DNA from: Sphingomonas sp. YR710
GTDB lineage: Bacteria; Pseudomonadota; Alphaproteobacteria; Sphingomonadales; Sphingomonadaceae
DNA length: 64,000 nucleotides
Direction: 5' to 3'
Assembly (NCBI RefSeq): GCF_900101455.1
Contig: NZ_FMZJ01000006.1
Span: 1 to 64,000 of the forward strand
Positions within the stretch are counted from its first letter, which is position 1; every line of letters starts with the position of its first letter. The notes under the pieces were generated by a model. The model saw only the letters and a program-made list of their open reading frames with translations. It was not told the origin of the DNA and did no database searches. Shown here one piece after another: positions 1 to 8,838 of the stretch. The translations under genes were made by a program, and so were the position numbers.

Positions 1-198
1 TCGCCGCGGCGCCAATCGTGGACGACGACATTCTCCGGCGCGTAGAGGTGCTCGAACAGCGCCTCCAGCAGTTCGTCGCTCTCATCCTTGGGCAGTCCGA
101 CGGTGTCGCTGGTCATCTGTTGGCAGACATAGAGGATGGTCTCGCCGGTTCGCGGATGGCAGTGAGCGATGGGCATGGCCACGCTGTTGATTGCCGCT
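1..198 (-). pseudogene. TauD/TfdA-family dioxygenase, C-terminal fragment
   Basis: The minus strand is open from about base 198 to the window edge. The translation contains [13 protein letters not shown], then [19 protein letters not shown], then VHDWRRG. These match the C-terminal part of Fe(II)/2-oxoglutarate dioxygenases of the TauD/TfdA family, including the HP.TG..LYV segment that carries the distal iron-ligand region. The upstream part is missing: reading back past base 198 one enters the terminal repeats of an IS21-type element. The 3' end lies outside the window, so only about 65 codons are visible. Family assignment rests on motif spacing only. The gene is almost certainly dead unless it was re-started at the ATG at 174-176. 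Confidence 0.6.
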
Positions 199-234
199 GA
201 GAAGTGACCCGGGGTTTTCATCGAGAAGTGACCC
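199..234. repeat. IS21-type terminal repeats
   Basis: Two direct copies of GAGAAGTGACCC lie at 199-210 and 223-234, separated by 12 bases. IS21 elements carry repeated transposase-binding sites of this kind near their ends. They mark the left end of the element and abut the truncated dioxygenase gene. Confidence 0.7.
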
Positions 235-269
235 AGGGTGCGATAATGTTTCGGATGTCATGCGTGGGT

Positions 270-932
270 CAGGATGGGGTTTCTCCTTCCTGGTTTTGGG
301 TTGCTGAGCCGAGCTGTTCTTGAACCGGAAGCTGTCGTTGCCGGTCTCCAGGATGTGGCAGTGATGGGTGAGGCGATCAAGGAGCGCGGTGGTCATCTTG
401 GCGTCTAGAGTTTGCTCAGCAGATGGAACAGCAGCGCGCCGCCTGAGGCACTGAACGGCAGGTAGCCAAGCCATCGAGGATCACGAGGTCGGAGTGGGCC
501 AACCTCCCGGCGGATCTGGCCGGTTTTCCCTTGTGCTTTCTCCTGTTCGAGGGCGTTGACCAGTTCGACCGTCGAGAAGAACTGGACCCGTTTGCGATGA
601 TGCTCGAAGGCCTGGACGCCCAGCGCCGTGGCGATGTGGGTCTTGCCAGTGCCGGGGCCGCCGACCAGCACGCGGAACGCGTGATTATGGGCATCGAACA
701 GCATCTCGTGTGTCTGCAGGAGATAGGCCCGTACGAAGAAGGCCCGGCTATAGCTGAACTTCAAGTGCGCTACCTGCAGCTTGGTGCGCACGCCGTCGAT
801 GATGGCCCAGTCCTCGCTCCAGTCAAACTGGAACGCCTCACCCGGCGCGAACGACAGCGGCACGAAAGTGCCTTTGCCGTTCATCTGCTGCTGGCGGCGA
901 TAATCATCACGCCAGCCCCGGGCAAGGGCTCC
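270..932 (-). pseudogene. istA'-istB' deletion-fusion pseudogene
   Basis: The 5' part reads as the IstA transposase: FVPLSFAPGEAFQFDWSEDW, then an ARAYLLQTHEMLFDAH-like segment. At AFRVL it jumps directly into the IstB Walker A region, VGGPGTGKTHIATALG, so the rest of istA and the start of istB are deleted. IstB then runs through FFSTVELVNALEQEKAQGK, loses and regains frame around QIRREVGP..., and continues with [20 protein letters not shown]. It next hits a stop and picks up out of frame at [16 protein letters not shown]. The intervening IstB segment, normally containing the TTNLSFSEW motif, is missing. With at least two deletions and frameshifts, no functional transposase can be made. Confidence 0.8.
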
Positions 933-1093
933 GGTATCAGTCGCACTTCGGCGGCATCACGCTCAGCGCCCAGAACCTCTTCGACAGATTCTATATCGAC
1001 TATTACAGCGACACGGTCCGCCTCACCGACAATGCCCATTTTTTCGCGGGGCGCGGCCGCAATATTACCCTGGGATGGGACTACAGGTTCTGA
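932..1093 (+). pseudogene. TonB-dependent receptor, C-terminal remnant
   Basis: The plus frame ending at the TGA at 1091-1093 reads FGGITLSAQNLFDRFYIDYY, a disordered stretch, then ITLGWDYRF. The N-F/L-F-D motif followed by a terminal strand ending in aromatic-R-F is the signature of the last beta strands of outer-membrane TonB-dependent receptors. Everything upstream is replaced by the IS21 remnant, so the receptor is dead. It sits 1 bp from the start of the PepSY gene, which suggests the two were once co-transcribed as a receptor/reductase pair. The start given here is the IS boundary and is approximate. Confidence 0.7.
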
Positions 1094-1094
1094 C

Positions 1095-2174
1095 ATGATG
1101 GGGGTGATCGATACGCTGCATCGCTGGCTCGGCGGGCTGATCGGCCTGCTGCTGGCCATGCTCGGCCTGACGGGCGCCATCCTCGTTCACCGCCGGCTGT
1201 GGATCATGGTGCCGCATGCGGCCGATGCCCCGCGCCAGACGACCGAAGCCGTCGCGGCGCGGGTGGGACGGCTCATGGGGGATGCGGCGAACCGGCCGGA
1301 GATGATAGTCTTCGGCGACCGCGATTTCGGGCTCGATCGCCTGGCCTATAAGGGCGCAGCCGGGGCCTATGCCGATCAGGCGGGCAATATCGTCGCGCAT
1401 TGGTCGAGCCAGTGGCAGCGCCCCGAACTGTGGCTGCTCGACCTTCATCAGCATCTGTTCGCCGGCGAGACCGGAGAAACGGCCATCGGCCTTGCCGCGC
1501 TCGTCGGAATCGGGTTCGTCGTCACCGGCGCGATCCTGTGGTGGCGAATGCGACGGACGTTCGCGTTGCGATTGTGGCCGCAGCGGATGAGCCGGCCGGC
1601 GATCGTCCGCCACCACCGCGATCTGGGCATCGTCGTGGCGCCGCTGCTCCTGCTGTCGCTGGTCACGGGGGCCGTGCTGGTGTTTCGCCCCTTGTCCGCC
1701 TTGCTGTTCGGCCCCGCCGCGCCCCGCACGATCGCCGCCAGCCTGAAGGGGCCCCCGCCCCGCTTTGACCGGCTTTCCGATACGCTCGACTGGCCGGGCA
1801 TGATCCGCATCGCCCGCGCCCGCTTTCCCGATACGGAGATCCGCAGCCTGTCGCTGCCGCGCAAGGGAAATGGCCTGATCACCTTGCGCATGAAACGGCC
1901 GTCGGAATGGCTGCCCAATGGCCGCACGACGATCTGGTTCGCAGCCGCAGACGGGCGTCCGATCGCCGCCCGCGACGCCGCGGATCTGCCGCGCACGGTG
2001 CGCGCCTATAACCTGCTCTATCCTTTGCATGCCGCCGAAGTGGGCGGCCTTCCGCTACGCCTGCTGATGACGATCTCCGGGCTTGCGTTCGGCCTTCTCG
2101 GATCTCTCACCGTCTGGACCTTCTGGTTCAAGCGCCCCCGGAACCAGCCGCCGAAGCGGGCCCGGGAACGATAG
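1095..2174 (+). CDS. PepSY-domain membrane protein (putative siderophore reductase type)
   Basis: This 359-residue protein starts at the ATG at 1095, with a second ATG one codon later. An N-terminal hydrophobic helix (LGGLIGLLLAMLGLTGAILV) follows HRWLGG, the typical opening of PepSY-associated TM proteins. Further membrane segments lie near residues 145-165 (TAIGLAALVGIGFVVTGAIL), 195-215 (HHRDLGIVVAPLLLLSLVTG) and close to the C terminus. Such proteins sit in the inner membrane next to TonB receptor genes, where some reduce ferric siderophores; that role is inferred. Its partner receptor gene is destroyed just upstream, so it may be an orphan. Confidence 0.85.
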   Translation: MMGVIDTLHRWLGGLIGLLLAMLGLTGAILVHRRLWIMVPHAADAPRQTTEAVAARVGRLMGDAANRPEMIVFGDRDFGLDRLAYKGAAGAYADQAGNIVAHWSSQWQRPELWLLDLHQHLFAGETGETAIGLAALVGIGFVVTGAILWWRMRRTFALRLWPQRMSRPAIVRHHRDLGIVVAPLLLLSLVTGAVLVFRPLSALLFGPAAPRTIAASLKGPPPRFDRLSDTLDWPGMIRIARARFPDTEIRSLSLPRKGNGLITLRMKRPSEWLPNGRTTIWFAAADGRPIAARDAADLPRTVRAYNLLYPLHAAEVGGLPLRLLMTISGLAFGLLGSLTVWTFWFKRPRNQPPKRARER

Positions 2175-2282
2175 AACAGACTGGCCACGTGCCGGCAAAC
2201 CTGCGCCAGCAAATGGAACATGACCAGCGATCCGCCTCCGCCAGGCCTTTCCGCGAGGTAATTCGAATATCCGCTCGCAAAC

Positions 2283-2311
2283 TTGACACCCGGCCCGCTT
2301 TCGACGTTTAA
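2283..2311 (+). promoter_or_regulatory. Candidate promoter of the cob operon
   Basis: TTGACA at 2283-2288 is followed, after a 17-base spacer, by GTTTAA at 2306-2311. The -35 is perfect and the -10 poor. It lies just upstream of the cobalamin riboswitch and points into the cob operon. Confidence 0.4.
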
Positions 2312-2324
2312 GCGCGACCGGATA

Positions 2325-2505
2325 TTTGGTCCTTCCCATTCTGTGGGAAGGTTAAAGGGGAATGCAGTGACGGGCCTTGTCGGCTCCAATCTGCGGCTGC
2401 CCCCGCAACTGTAAGCGGCGAGTCGAAGCCAATAGCCACTGGGGCAAAATGCCCTGGGAAGGCGGCCGAGATGCCTGAACCGCGAGCCAGGACACCCGCC
2501 AGGTT
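2325..2505 (+). promoter_or_regulatory. Cobalamin riboswitch
   Basis: The conserved blocks appear in order: a CCTTCCCA/TGGGAAGG hairpin at 2331-2351, GGTTAAAGGGGAA at 2350-2362, CCGCAACTGTAAGCGG around 2402-2418, GCCACTGGGGC around 2434-2445, CTGGGAAGGC around 2454-2463, and GCGAGCCAGGA around 2482-2492. This is the B12-box architecture of an adenosylcobalamin riboswitch. It lies about 130 bases upstream of the DUF1636-cobW-cobN operon and would switch the pathway off when cobalamin is plentiful. Confidence 0.93.
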
Positions 2506-2638
2506 TCCGTTCGATCCGTGCGAAGGGCGGGGTGCCCCTGAGCATGCGGTATGATGCAGGACCGGCGAGGCCGGCGCCTTCATTCTGTCGTGATTCCGGC
2601 ACCCGCTTTCGGCCTTGCCGGCCAGCGTGGGATGTCGA

Positions 2639-3043
2639 ATGTTGGAAAAATGCGATGGCGAGCCCGATCGCCCGACCCTGATTATCTGCACCAATTGCAA
2701 AGGGAGCTCCACCGCGGGCGAGGCCGGCGCCCCGCTCGCCGGAACCCGGCTGGCGGACGTAACGCAGGCGCTGGACGGTTGCGACGATGTCGCGATCATC
2801 CGCGTCCGCTGCCTCGCCAATTGCAGCCGGGGGCCGAGCGTGGCGATGCGCCATGCGGGTGCGTGGAGCTATATATTCGGCGGCATCGATCCGGATGGCG
2901 ACGCCGGTTCGCTGATCGAAGGCGCCCGCCTCCTCGCCGGCGCTCCTGATGGGCTGATGCCCTGGCGAGGGCGCCCCGACTGTCTGAAACGCGGCCTGAT
3001 CGCCCGCATTCCGCCCCTCGATTTCACCGGAGATCCCGCATGA
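2639..3043 (+). CDS. DUF1636 (2Fe-2S ferredoxin-like) protein
   Basis: This small protein of 134 residues carries two cysteine pairs, LIICTNCKG near the N terminus and CLANCSRGPSVAMR in the middle. They match the DUF1636 family of thioredoxin-fold, probably iron-sulfur-binding proteins often found next to cobW in cobalamin loci. The ATG at 2639 is used; a TTG eight codons upstream is in frame but has no better ribosome binding site. It is the first gene after the riboswitch and overlaps cobW by 4 bases, so it is translationally coupled to it. Its biochemical role is not established; metal delivery or redox support of cobalt insertion is a guess from position. Confidence 0.85.
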   Translation: MLEKCDGEPDRPTLIICTNCKGSSTAGEAGAPLAGTRLADVTQALDGCDDVAIIRVRCLANCSRGPSVAMRHAGAWSYIFGGIDPDGDAGSLIEGARLLAGAPDGLMPWRGRPDCLKRGLIARIPPLDFTGDPA

Positions 3044-4080
3044 CAAATGTTTCGCTCGCCCGCGTGCCCTGCACGATCGTCACCGGCTTCCTCGGCGCGG
3101 GCAAGACCACCCTGGTTCGTCATGTGCTGGAAAATGCCGGCGGGCGCCGTCTGGCGGTGATCGTCAACGAGTTCGGCGATGTCGGCATCGATCGCGAAGT
3201 CCTGAAAGGGTGCGGCATCGACGCCTGCCCGGAAGAGAATATCGTCGAACTGGCCAATGGCTGCCTGTGCTGCACCGTGGCGGACGATTTCGTGCCGGCG
3301 CTCGATGCGATCCTGTCGCGCGAACCGAGGGTCGATCATATCCTGATCGAAACATCCGGCCTCGCTTTGCCCAAGCCGCTGGTGCAGGCCTTCAACTGGC
3401 CGAGCGTCAACAGCCGGGTGACGGTGGACGGCGTGATCGCGGTCGTGGATGGCGCCACGCTGGCCGAGGGTCGGGTGACGGCCGATCCGGCCGCGCTGGC
3501 GGCCCAGCGCGCCGCCGATCCCGCGCTGGAGCATGAGGATCCGGTCGAGGAAGTGTTCCAGGACCAGATCGCCTGTGCCGACCTGGTCGTGATGACCAAG
3601 GCCGACATGATCGACGATGCGGCCCTCGATCGGGCGCGCGCGAATCTTGCCGTTTCGCTCCCGGCGGGCGTCCGCGTCATCGCGGCGCGGCAGGGCGTGC
3701 TCGATCCATCGGTGCTGTTGGGCCTCGGGCTGGCCGCGGAGGACAGCATCGGCCAGCGCAAAACGCTGCACGATGCCGAGGACGATCATGAGCATGACGA
3801 TTTCGCGAGCTTCATCCTCGATCTTCCCGAAATCTCGGCGCCCGTCGACCTGACCGATCGCATCGCCGCGCTTTCGCGCGATCTCGGGGTGCTGCGGGTC
3901 AAGGGCCATGTCGCGGTCGCAGGCAAGGCGATGCGCCTTCTTGTGCAGGCGGTCGGGCAGCGCGTGTCGCACCAGTTCGATCGCGCGTGGACCAGCGAGG
4001 AGGCTCGCGCAGGCCGGCTCGTCGTCATCGGCCTCAAGGGGCTCGATCAGGCGGCGGTCGCGCAGGCGCTGCGCGGCTAG
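3040..4080 (+). CDS. cobW: CobW GTPase, cobalt chaperone for B12 synthesis
   Basis: The protein has 346 residues. Walker A GFLGAGKTT lies at residues 16-24 and the metal-binding CxCC motif (CLCC) at 75-78. VIETSG-like switch sequence (ILIETSGLALP) and MTKADM follow, as does a histidine/acid-rich stretch (DDHEHDDF) typical of COG0523 metallochaperone GTPases. CobW proteins are thought to hand Co(II) to the cobaltochelatase, and the position directly before cobN fits. A CobW C-terminal domain fills the last 100 residues. The start ATG overlaps the stop of the DUF1636 gene. Confidence 0.95.
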   Translation: MTNVSLARVPCTIVTGFLGAGKTTLVRHVLENAGGRRLAVIVNEFGDVGIDREVLKGCGIDACPEENIVELANGCLCCTVADDFVPALDAILSREPRVDHILIETSGLALPKPLVQAFNWPSVNSRVTVDGVIAVVDGATLAEGRVTADPAALAAQRAADPALEHEDPVEEVFQDQIACADLVVMTKADMIDDAALDRARANLAVSLPAGVRVIAARQGVLDPSVLLGLGLAAEDSIGQRKTLHDAEDDHEHDDFASFILDLPEISAPVDLTDRIAALSRDLGVLRVKGHVAVAGKAMRLLVQAVGQRVSHQFDRAWTSEEARAGRLVVIGLKGLDQAAVAQALRG

Positions 4081-4096
4081 GCACCCTCCCCGTCCG

Positions 4097-7000
4097 ATGC
4101 ATCTGCTCAACACCAGCACGGCAAGCCTGGATGACGCGGTCGAACCCATCGACCTGCGCCAGGCGCCCGCTGACGTGCTGGTGCTATCGTTCAGCGACAG
4201 CGACCTGATCGCGCTCGCGCGCGCCATCGCAGCGGAAGGCAGCGCCCTGCCTGCGGTGCGGCTGACACATCTCAAGAATCTGCGCCATCCGATGTCGGTC
4301 GACCTGTGGATCGAACAGACGGCCCACCACGCGCGGCTGATCGTGGTGCGGCTGCTCGGCGGCCTCGACTGGTGGCGCTACGGGATCGAGCAGTTGCGGA
4401 TGCTCGCCCGGACGCGCGGCATATCGCTGGCCATATTGCCGGGCGAGGACCGCGACGATCCGCGGCTTGGCGAAGCATCAACCCTGCCCGCCCCCGAACT
4501 CGATCGCATGCTCGCATATTTCCGGCAGGGCGGACCGGACAATATGCGCGCGCTGCTGCGGATCGCGGCGGGATATGCGTTGTCGTTAAATTCCTCCCCG
4601 AGCTTGCTCGGGGAGGGGGACCATGCGCAGCATGGCGGAGGGGCATGCGCGACCGTCCCGCAGGCCCCTCCACCGCTCGTCGAGCGGCCCCCCTCCCCGT
4701 TCCAGGGAGGAATTCGGCGTCACAATGCGATCCATGCTTTGCCTGGCGAGAACGCGGGCGCCATGTTGCAAGTACCCCCGCCGGCCGAGGTCGGCGCGGC
4801 CGGAGCATGGTTGCCCGATCATGGCATCGTCCCGCTGGACCGGGCGCTGGCGACATGTGCGGATGGCGTGCCGGTCTTGCCGATCCTCTTCTATCGGTCG
4901 GCGCTGCTGGCTGACGATCTCCAGCCCGTTTCGGTTCTGTGTGCGGCACTGGCATCGCGCGGCATCGCCCCGCTGCCGTTGTTCGTCACGAGCCTGAAAG
5001 ATCCCCGTGCGGTGGCCTTCGTCGGCGATGCACTGGCCCGATCCGCGCCGGCCGCCATCGTGACGATGACGGCCTTCGCCGCCGGCGGTGCGCTGTTCGA
5101 CGCGGGGGATGCGCCGGTGTTGCAAGTGGCGTCCGCCGTAACGCGGCGTGCCGGCTGGGAAGCCAGCTCCCGCGGGCTCAATGGCGCCGATCTGGCGATG
5201 AACGTGGTGCTGCCAGAACTCGATGGCCGTGTGCTGGCCGGCGTGATCGCGTTCAAGGATGTCGCCGGCGATGACGGTTTCGGCGGCTTGTTCGCCCGCG
5301 CCGAACCCGATCGGGTCGAGCAGGCCGCCGAACGGATAGAGCGGCTGATCCGCCTGCGCAGGACACCGGCATCCGAACGGCGTATCGCGATGATCCTGCC
5401 CGACTATCCCGGAGCCCCGGGGCGTACCGGATGGGCGGTTGGCCTCGACGTGCCGGAAAGCGTCAGGCTGGCGATGATCGACATGGCCGATGCGGGTTAT
5501 GGGATCGGCGCTCTCCCTGCCAACGCGCGTGCGCTGCTCGACGCGCTGGACGTCGGAATCGAAGGCATGTCTCTCGCCGTCTATCGAGACCATCTCGCCC
5601 GGCTGCCAGGCGATGCCCATGCCGCGATCATGACCGCCTGGGGCGATCCGGCCGACGACCCCGATGTGCAGGCAGGCGCCTTCCACTTCCGGGCCTGCCG
5701 CTTCGGCAATATCATGGTCGCGCTCGCGCCCGATCGCGGCCGCGCACAGCATCGGCGCGCCGATTATCATGACCCCGCTTTGCCGCCGCGCCATGCGCTG
5801 CTGGCGTTCGGGCTATGGCTCCGCAAGGGCTATGGCGCCGACGCGATCGTGCACATGGGCGCGCACGGCGCGCTCGAATGGCTGCCCGGCAAGGCCGTTG
5901 CGCTCTCCGCCGCCTGCTGGCCGGAACGGGTGCTGGGCGCTGTGCCGGTCATCTATCCCTTCATCGTCAACAATCCGGGCGAAGCCGCGCAGGCGAAGCG
6001 GCGGATTGCGGCGGTGACCCTCGGCCATCTCCCGCCGCCGATCGCGGACGACGGGCTGGCGGGCGCGATGCGCGATCTTGAACGGCTGGTGGATGAATAT
6101 GCCGCCGCCGATGGCCTGGACCCGCGCCGCCGCGAGCGGCTGGCGCGCCTGATCCTCGACGAAGCCGAGACTTGCGGCCTCGCTACGACGCTGGGCCTCT
6201 CGCCCGATGCGGAGACCGGCGACACGCTGCGCCGGATCGATGCGTGGCTGTGCGATCTCAAGGATCTGACCGTCAAGGACGGGCTGCACATCTATGGCCG
6301 CGCACCGGACGGTGATGCCGATCGGCTGGCAAGCGCTGCATCCGAACGCGCCGCCCTGCTCGCTGCGCTCGACGGGCGGCGGATCATCGCCGGGCCGGCG
6401 GGATCGCCCGCGCGCGGACGGCGCGATGTCCTGCCCACCGGACGCAATCTGAGCACCGCCGACCCGCGGATGCTGCCGACCCGGACGGCGATGGACCTCG
6501 GACGGCTCGCTGCGGAAGAAGTCGTGCGGCTCCATATGCAGGAGCAGGGCGAGGCGCCGCGATCGGTGGTCCTCGATCTGTGGGGCAGCGCGACCTTGCG
6601 CACCGGCGGCGAGGAGATGGCACAGGGGCTGGCGCTGCTCGGATGCCGGCCGATCTGGGATCATGGCACCGGCCGGGTGACCGGGATCGAAGTGCTGCCC
6701 CCGGTGACGATGGGCCGCCCCAGGGTCGATGTGACGTTCCGCATCTCCGGCCTGTTTCGGGATCTGTTTCCGGCCCAGATCGCCCTGCTCGCGCTGGCGG
6801 TACGCGCGGTGGCGGCGCGCGACGAGCCGGACGAAGAAAATCCACTCGCTGCAGCACGCCGTGACGGCGCATCGATCACACGCATCTTTGGCACCGCCCC
6901 CGGCGCATATGGTGCGGGGATCGAGGAGACGCTGGCCGCTGGCGATTGGGAGGACCGGACGGAACTGGCGGCCCGCTATGTCGCGGCAGGATCGCACAGC

Positions 7001-7594
7001 TATGGCGACGATCGGGACACGGACGGCGAGGGCATCGGGCATCGGGCGGACGGAGCATTTGCCGAACGGCTGCGGACCGCAGACGCGCTGGTGCACGCGC
7101 ATGACAATCCCGATCGCGACCTGCTGGAAGGAGACGCCGACGTCGCCTTCATCGGCGGGTTCGCGGCTGCGACTGCCGATCGGCGGGATGCGCCGCAACT
7201 CATCGTCCTCGACACGACCGATCCCGCCCGGCCCCGCGCCCGCCCGCTCGATCAGGCCCTCGCCCGGATCATCCATGGCCGCGCGGTGGATCCGCGCTTC
7301 ATCGCCGGGCAGATGCGCCACGGGCCGCGCGGCGCATCGGAATTGCTGGAGACGGTCGATCGGCTGCTGGGCTTCGCCGAGACCGCGGCCGCCGTGCCGG
7401 ACCATCTGATCGACCTCGTCCACACCGCTTATGTCGCCGATCCGGCGGTTCGCGCCTTCCTGATCGACCAGAATCCGGCGGCCGCGCGCGCGATGGCGGA
7501 AAGGTTCCGGTCGGCGCTGCGTCGCGGTCTCTGGCATCCGCGCCGCAACGACATCGAACAGGGCCTGATGGACATGATCGAGCCTGCGCGATGA
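4097..7594 (+). CDS. cobN: Cobaltochelatase large subunit CobN, with inserted repeat
   Basis: This 1165-residue protein is the large subunit of the aerobic ATP-dependent cobaltochelatase, which inserts Co(II) into hydrogenobyrinic acid a,c-diamide together with CobS and CobT (neither is in the window). Diagnostic CobN/magnesium-chelatase-H sequence is seen at HMGAHGALEWLPGKAVALS (about residue 585), VIYPFIVNNPGEAAQAKRR, and the VLDLWGSATLRTGGEE segment. The ATG at 4097 lies 16 bases after cobW. Residues about 165-206 (bases 4591-4712) are encoded by a palindromic repeat inserted in frame between LRIAAGYAL and the conserved PPAEVGAAGAW region. The protein continues uninterrupted, so it is probably functional with an extra loop. 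Its stop overlaps the cobG start. Confidence 0.95.
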   Translation: MHLLNTSTASLDDAVEPIDLRQAPADVLVLSFSDSDLIALARAIAAEGSALPAVRLTHLKNLRHPMSVDLWIEQTAHHARLIVVRLLGGLDWWRYGIEQLRMLARTRGISLAILPGEDRDDPRLGEASTLPAPELDRMLAYFRQGGPDNMRALLRIAAGYALSLNSSPSLLGEGDHAQHGGGACATVPQAPPPLVERPPSPFQGGIRRHNAIHALPGENAGAMLQVPPPAEVGAAGAWLPDHGIVPLDRALATCADGVPVLPILFYRSALLADDLQPVSVLCAALASRGIAPLPLFVTSLKDPRAVAFVGDALARSAPAAIVTMTAFAAGGALFDAGDAPVLQVASAVTRRAGWEASSRGLNGADLAMNVVLPELDGRVLAGVIAFKDVAGDDGFGGLFARAEPDRVEQAAERIERLIRLRRTPASERRIAMILPDYPGAPGRTGWAVGLDVPESVRLAMIDMADAGYGIGALPANARALLDALDVGIEGMSLAVYRDHLARLPGDAHAAIMTAWGDPADDPDVQAGAFHFRACRFGNIMVALAPDRGRAQHRRADYHDPALPPRHALLAFGLWLRKGYGADAIVHMGAHGALEWLPGKAVALSAACWPERVLGAVPVIYPFIVNNPGEAAQAKRRIAAVTLGHLPPPIADDGLAGAMRDLERLVDEYAAADGLDPRRRERLARLILDEAETCGLATTLGLSPDAETGDTLRRIDAWLCDLKDLTVKDGLHIYGRAPDGDADRLASAASERAALLAALDGRRIIAGPAGSPARGRRDVLPTGRNLSTADPRMLPTRTAMDLGRLAAEEVVRLHMQEQGEAPRSVVLDLWGSATLRTGGEEMAQGLALLGCRPIWDHGTGRVTGIEVLPPVTMGRPRVDVTFRISGLFRDLFPAQIALLALAVRAVAARDEPDEENPLAAARRDGASITRIFGTAPGAYGAGIEETLAAGDWEDRTELAARYVAAGSHSYGDDRDTDGEGIGHRADGAFAERLRTADALVHAHDNPDRDLLEGDADVAFIGGFAAATADRRDAPQLIVLDTTDPARPRARPLDQALARIIHGRAVDPRFIAGQMRHGPRGASELLETVDRLLGFAETAAAVPDHLIDLVHTAYVADPAVRAFLIDQNPAAARAMAERFRSALRRGLWHPRRNDIEQGLMDMIEPAR
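4591..4712. repeat. In-frame palindromic repeat element inside cobN
   Basis: This 122-bp element is bounded by TTCCTCCC at 4591-4598 and its inverted copy GGGAGGAA at 4705-4712. It contains several hairpins: an 11-bp stem CCTCCCCGAGC/GCTCGGGGAGG with a TT loop (4593-4616), CCATGC-GCA-GCATGG (4621-4635), and CCGCTC-GTC-GAGCGG (4673-4687). Blocks GGCGGAGGGGC and GCCCCTCCaCCG also face each other. The structure resembles intergenic palindromic elements common in sphingomonad genomes (from memory, not searched). Here it has landed in coding sequence and is read through without a stop. Confidence 0.85.
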
Positions 7595-8838
7595 ACCGGC
7601 GCGGCGCCTGTCCGACGCTAGCCGCGCCGATGGCGACGGGCGATGGCCTGCTCGTGCGGCTCGCGCTCGAACGGCCGGGCGTATCTCCGGCAACCCTCAC
7701 CGAGATTGCGCGGGCCGCCGCCGATCATGGCAACGGCCTGATCGACGTCAGCGCACGCGGCAATATCCAGATCCGCGGCATCTCCGCTGCATCCCTGCCC
7801 GCCCTCACCGCCCGGCTCGAGGCTCTCGATATCCTCGCCCCCGATCATCCGGCCATCGCGGTCAATCCGCTGGCCGGCGTCGACCCGGCCATCGAGGGCG
7901 ATCCGCTCACCATCGCCAGAACCTTGCGCGCCCTGATCGCCGCATGCCGACCGGCCCTGACGCTCGCGCCCAAGATGACGATCGTCATCGATGGCGGCGG
8001 CGCGCTGCCGCTCGACGCGCTGGCCGCCGATATCCGGCTGGTCGCGGCCGGGAATCGATGGTCGCTCGCTTTGGCCGGCGACGCTTCGACTTCCGTGCCG
8101 TTCGGGATGGTGGATAAGGGCAATGCCGCACAGGCGGTTTTGCTGTTGCTCGCGCTGCTGGCGTGGCGCGGGTCGCACATGCGCGCTCGCGATCTGTTGG
8201 ACCAAGCCGGACCGGGACCGTTTCAGGCCGCGCTGGCGGCAATTCCGCTTGCGCCGCCGCCCGCCATGGTCATTCGTCCGCCGGTCCCGGATGTTGGACG
8301 CCACGCCCTTGACGATGCGCAGCAAGCTTTGGGGATAGCGCTCCCCTTCGGCCAGATCGATGCTACAAGGCTGGTCCGGCTTGCGGAGGCGGCGGACAGG
8401 CTGGAGGCCAAGAGCATCTGCCCTGCCCCCGGTCGCGCACTGCTCGTCACCGGCCTGTCCGCCGATCATATCGACACGATGACCGAAAGCGCCACCGCGC
8501 TCGGGATCATCGTCGACCTTACCGACCCGCGGCTCGGGATCGCTGCCTGCACGGGCAAGCCGGCCTGTGCATCGGCCCATTTCGATACGCGGGCCGTCGC
8601 CCGGCACATCGCCACCCATGCGCCGATACTCGTGGCCAACGGGCGGCGGGTCCATATCTCCGGCTGCGCCAAGGGGTGCGCTCGTGCCAGCACGGCGGAG
8701 ATCACCATCGTCGGGCACGCGGATGGCATCGGCGTCGTCATCAACGGTCGCGCCGACGCCATCCCGTTCGCGGTCCTGCCGCATCTCGACCCGGCCGCGC
8801 TCGTCGCGCGGATCACCCTTCTGGAAAGCAAGATATGA
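7591..8838 (+). CDS. cobG: Precorrin-3B synthase CobG
   Basis: CobG is the oxygen-dependent monooxygenase of the aerobic pathway that hydroxylates precorrin-3A and forms its gamma-lactone. The 415-residue protein has the nitrite/sulfite-reductase ferredoxin-like half at the N terminus (ISARGNIQIRG-type motif: VSARGNIQIRGI). Siroheme/4Fe-4S-type cysteines lie in CTGKPAC and SGCAKGCARAS near the C terminus. Its presence shows the aerobic route. The ATG overlaps the cobN stop by 4 bases. Confidence 0.93.
   Translation: MNRRGACPTLAAPMATGDGLLVRLALERPGVSPATLTEIARAAADHGNGLIDVSARGNIQIRGISAASLPALTARLEALDILAPDHPAIAVNPLAGVDPAIEGDPLTIARTLRALIAACRPALTLAPKMTIVIDGGGALPLDALAADIRLVAAGNRWSLALAGDASTSVPFGMVDKGNAAQAVLLLLALLAWRGSHMRARDLLDQAGPGPFQAALAAIPLAPPPAMVIRPPVPDVGRHALDDAQQALGIALPFGQIDATRLVRLAEAADRLEAKSICPAPGRALLVTGLSADHIDTMTESATALGIIVDLTDPRLGIAACTGKPACASAHFDTRAVARHIATHAPILVANGRRVHISGCAKGCARASTAEITIVGHADGIGVVINGRADAIPFAVLPHLDPAALVARITLLESKI

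Larger units (their letters stand above)
199..932 (-). mobile_element. Decayed IS21-family insertion sequence
   Basis: This roughly 730-bp remnant of a normally about 2.5-kb IS21-type element carries the left-end repeats at 199-234 and pieces of both transposition genes on the minus strand. Most of istA and the 5' end with its terminal repeats are lost. The right boundary near 932 is placed where the istA-like reading gives way to TonB-receptor sequence on the plus strand, and is approximate. The element separates two unrelated truncated genes, which is consistent with insertion followed by deletion. Confidence 0.75.

Noticed and set aside
531-1094. Open frame extending the PepSY protein by about 190 codons upstream
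   Set aside because: The extension is antisense to the istA/istB remnant and out of frame with the receptor tail. The PepSY domain starts at the ATG at 1095.
2869-4275. Long minus-strand open frame over cobW (468 codons)
   Set aside because: It is a GC-rich shadow frame, Arg/His-rich without domains, and fully antisense to cobW with its clear motifs. Similar shadow frames opposite cobN, the receptor genes and other genes were dismissed for the same reason.
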